From: Alnus glutinosa
Taxonomy: Eukaryota; Streptophyta; Magnoliopsida; Fagales; Betulaceae
DNA: 64,000 bases
Direction of reading: 5' to 3'
Assembly (NCBI RefSeq): GCF_958979055.1
Contig: NC_084886.1
Location: 2,375,001-2,439,000, forward strand
Both the position numbers and the translations under genes were made by a program. Positions 60,872 through 64,000 of this stretch are shown piece by piece (position 1 is the stretch's first letter; each line of letters begins with the position of its first letter). A model generated the notes under the pieces. The model did not search any database. It saw only the letters and a list, made by a program, of their open reading frames with translations, and was not told the origin of the DNA.

Positions 60872-62119
60872 TTTTGCAGTAGCCCACCTAAGAGTTTAAA
60901 GCAGTGTAACATATATGGTTATCAACTTCACAAATGGTTTTGCTTCAAGACCTAAATTAACCACACGGTTTTGTTCTTCATCTCCTATGAAATTTAGTAC
61001 CTTTCCCTTTTATGAAAGATATGCTAGGATCAAATTTATGCTCGTAGGCGAAAATACTCTCTAGATGCTCAAAATCTAATAGTAATATATTTTTCAATAG
61101 TAATTTTAAAAGTCACGTCACATTTAGGATATACGAGTTTTGCATATATCATTCCTTGCATATGTCCCTTGTAATTCTTCTTTTTTTACAATTATTTATT
61201 CTTGTTTGTTCCTCCCTTCCCCTTCTTCCTGTATTGCTTAGAAAAAAGGTCTTGTTCTTGTAATTCATAATAAGGTCTCCCCTACTTCTCTTAAGTATGT
61301 TTTTGGCTCCGTTTAATAACCCCCTCCCCTCCCCCTCCCCTTATTTTCACCTCTCCCAAAAAAAATCAACTCAAAACATTCTTAATCTTTTTTACTTTTT
61401 ATATCTCATCAACAATTTTTTATTATTATTTAAATAAAAAAATCTACCACAATATAAAATTTTTACATTTTTTCATATAAATTTTCTCTACTTTATATCA
61501 CATCAATCACTTTTTACTTTCATTCAACAAAAATATATTATTAATTTATGTAAATTAAAGTGATCCCCCTCTCTGCCAATTCATAATAATGCCCCCTCTA
61601 CTTAGGTCAACTACTTTTCCTTTTTTTTTTTTTTTTTTTCATTTAGTTTTCCATTCTCCAAAAAACAGACATAAAAAATTATACTTTTCTGTTTTTCATG
61701 TAGCGGGCCCCTCCCAAAAAACATACACAAAAAATATCTTATCTCAGAGTATTTGTTTATAAAAAAATAAATAAAATAAAATAAAGTTGTATTGCCGTTT
61801 GGATGATGCCACCAAAAAAAGTATTGATTTTTTTTTTTTTTTTTTAATAACCTCCATGACTGTAGAAAGGCTTTTTAAATATTTTTTTATTTGGAGGTAT
61901 AACGGGTATTTCATAAGTATTCTATTAAAATAATTGACAGAATATTAACAGAAAAATTTATTTGTTCTTCAATGATATTGATCTGTTTAGTAATATTTCA
62001 AATATAGAATACCCCCCTTTTTTTTTTCTTTTTATTTAATAAAATGATATCAAATTATCATATATCAAAGAGAGATCTTTTGCTTGGCAAGTATAATACT
62101 CTGTATGAAAAAATGACAT
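60872..62119. other. Intergenic downstream of the receptor kinase
   Basis: Kinase 3' UTR, then AT-rich DNA with a C-rich patch (61320-61340) and T tracts near 61620-61640 and 61830-61846. A MITE copy lies within it (next entry). No coding region. Confidence 0.45.
61375..61560. mobile_element. AT-rich MITE, second copy of the family at 23240
   Basis: Shares AAAACATTCTTAA, ATATCACATCAATCACTTTT, TTTTTATTATTATT and AATAAAAAAAxCxACxACAA-type phrases, in the same order, with the insertion at 23240-23485. Ends are less well preserved. Confidence 0.5.
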
Positions 62120-62560
62120 TCTTTATTCTATACTTGGTCTAACAACTGTGAAAGAGTTAGCTTCGCTATTTGATGAACCGCTTTATTAGCCTTCCTTCGA
62201 ATGTGCTGAACGACATATGATTATAAATTATGGAGCCGTATTTGAGTATCCTCGATCAATTAGTTGGTCATAACTACTCCAACAAGGTTCACCATGACGC
62301 AAAAGCATTCAAGAGGGTTAGGGCATCTCCTTCAAAAATCACTTTATGAAAACTCAAGTCGTTGTAGAAATTTATAGCCTTTCAAGCTATCACTGCTTCC
62401 GCTACAGTCGAGTCGATAATAAACAGAATGATCGTCACTAAAGCTGCAAAGATGGAACCTGAGTTGTCACGCACGACCGCCCTCACACCCATCTTCTTAT
62501 TTGTTATATCAAGAGTTGCATCCTAGTTTAGCTTTACTACTCATTTCAGGAGACTCGTCC
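62120..62560 (-). pseudogene. Decayed LINE RNase H-like domain
   Basis: On the minus strand, broken frames read KLxxDATLDITNKKMGVRAV then VRDNSGSIFAALVTI, VAEAVIA, KVIFEGDALTLLNA and HIRRKANKAVHQIAKL. This is the RVT_3/RNase H-like domain of plant LINE polyproteins and their solo derivatives (DAA...GVGVVVRD, AEAxAAxxA, FEGDAxxVVNAI, RRxANxAAHxLAK). Many stops and frameshifts; no function expected. Confidence 0.7.
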
Positions 62561-63302
62561 CAACATTTGTAAATATAAAATACCTTTTCGAAGAGAGTAG
62601 AAGGTACAAAGAATAATTTGAAAAAAGTATAATTATTATAAAAATAAAAAATAAAAAATGATTAGACACTCAGCGACAAAATAATCAAAAGTATCGAGTA
62701 AGATTACTTAGCATTGATTAATTTGCATCTTCAACACGCATACGTTGGACGCATAAACAATTATTTGCATCACATCCACGTGAATTATAAAAGGATTTGA
62801 CCCAATTTAAGGGATTTGGTTAGATTCAACCGATCAAGTTCCCAACTCTCACCTAAACTAGGGATATGATACTCTTCCTAAACAATACTTCATCAATAAT
62901 TGCAGCAATCTATCTGAAACCATCCACAGTGGATTCAAGCCCCCGGGCCCCAATGGACCCTTTGATCAAGTGGGGTTGGATGGTTGTACAATGAGTAATT
63001 TACAACATACCATACCATATATTTAATCTCTAGGCTTTGGTCTTATTTCAATCTAGTTCTTAAATTTTCAATTTTCACAATCAAATTTGTAGGTTTTGTC
63101 TAAATTTTAAATAGATTATTTATTACTTTTTCATCAAAGTTAACTTTTTTTCTTTTCTTTTATTTCTTTATTTTTTGTTTTTAGATCACATGTACCACAT
63201 TTAACACGTTATGCACATAATATCAACGCCACATTAATACATTTGCCACATTCATCAAGTGCCACGTCATCCGCACGAAAAAAGAAAAACATGTGTAAAG
63301 TT

Positions 63303-63600
63303 GGCAATTTTTTAGCGACCGTGAACTCGACACAAGCCTAAAAAGAAATTAGCGAGTTAGGGTTGAAGGGTTTGTCATATTTAATTAAATGGGTCGAGTT
63401 AAAGTTGACATATATAATATTATACATATTCCTCGACACGATCCAAAGCCAAAACAAGATACTAGAGCTAACAATTTTTTACACGATTCGCGAATTCGAC
63501 ACGAACCCAACATGAAATTAGCGAATTATTATTGAAGGGTTTCATCCGTTTAATTAAATAGATCGGGTTATAATTGACTTATATAGTCTTATATTCATGG
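63303..63600. repeat. Direct duplication, two diverged copies of about 160 bp
   Basis: Copies at about 63303-63462 and 63468-63600 share CAATTTTTTA, GACACGAACCCAA-type, GAAATTAGCGA, TTGAAGGGTTT, TTTAATTAAAT and GGGTT/AxAGTTGAC words in the same order. Old, non-coding. Confidence 0.65.
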
Positions 63601-63771
63601 TTCGATATAACTTGAATCAGGCATGTGAACACGAATTATCACCCTTATTTGTGTGAAACAATAAAAGATAGATGTGCCCCTATAGCGTCTTACGCATCTC
63701 TCTTTCGTTGTTTCACTCAGGTTTTTTTTACCTTGTGGATGATGTGGCAATGACACTATGCGCATGACATG

Positions 63772-63984
63772 ACAAATATGATAGAGATATGATACATTGT
63801 CATCTCAAGACACAACTCCTGACAACTTTTGTCCACGTAACAACTTTTACTTTTATTTTTATTTTTTAAGACAAAAAAAAAAAAAAAAAAAAAAACTCTA
63901 AAGCTAGCTAGGGACCACCTTGCCACGTGGACAAGGTGATAAAGAGTTATGTCTTGGGATGACAAAAGATCATATCTCTATATG
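63772..63984. mobile_element. Foldback MITE of about 210 bp
   Basis: The left arm (about 63772-63819) and right arm (about 63944-63984) pair as AGAGATATGATACATTGTCA against AGAGATATGATCTTTTGTCA in reverse complement, and both continue into ATCTCAAGACACAACTC-type sequence. The centre has an A tract and CCACGTGG. Confidence 0.75.
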
Positions 63985-64000
63985 ATATTTAAGACGGATG

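Larger units (their letters stand above)
62561..64000. other. Intergenic, AT-rich end of window
   Basis: No gene. It contains a direct duplication (about 63303-63600) and a MITE at the end (both listed separately). Confidence 0.45.

Overview
The window is nuclear DNA of a eudicot, most likely a mycorrhizal, probably woody rosid (inference). It is AT-rich, with multi-exon genes using GT-AG introns, long intergenic stretches, microsatellites and many decayed transposable elements. The coding genes have clear plant counterparts. I recognise eight intact genes and one GRAS gene carrying a single frameshift.

Layout. 1-7 kb: repeats, then a single-exon BAHD acyltransferase (minus strand, 3545-4843). 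7-9 kb: a decayed copia integrase, strong hairpins and a MITE-like element with unidentified cargo. 9.8-11.4 kb: a GRAS transcription factor, split by a one-base frameshift. 13.1-18.0 kb: the chloroplast photosystem II protein gene HHL1 (six exons). Its second intron holds a 2.1-kb Mutator-like element with long terminal inverted repeats, a near-perfect 9-bp target duplication and pieces of at least three unrelated genes (choline-kinase-like, PRR5-like clock regulator, 4-coumarate-CoA-ligase-like), i.e. a Pack-MULE. 18.3-20.6 kb: a two-exon CYP71-type cytochrome P450, convergent with HHL1. 21.7-28.9 kb: a LINE-like insertion, then a nested pair of LTR retrotransposons (a non-coding outer element interrupted by a defective copia element on the opposite strand). 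29.6-30.4 kb: a plastid-type small heat shock protein with heat-shock elements. 31.5-35.8 kb: a WVD2-like/TPX2-domain microtubule protein with a GC-AG intron. 37.5-42.2 kb: a type-B cytokinin response regulator close to ARR11. 47.9-49.6 kb: an AIRP2-like RING E3 ligase. 50-54 kb: several inverted-repeat elements and AT microsatellites. 55.5-60.9 kb: a 15-exon malectin-like LRR receptor kinase resembling At1g67720. 61-64 kb: MITEs and a decayed LINE RNase H fragment.

HHL1, the ARR11-like regulator and the At1g67720-like kinase correspond to three neighbouring Arabidopsis loci (At1g67700, At1g67710, At1g67720). The window therefore preserves an ancient gene order, spread out here by transposons and extra genes. 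The genes act in separate processes (photoprotection, cytokinin signalling, receptor signalling, heat stress, specialised metabolism, symbiosis-type GRAS regulation). I see no operon-like or metabolic-cluster logic. The most unusual structure is the multi-gene Pack-MULE inside the HHL1 intron.
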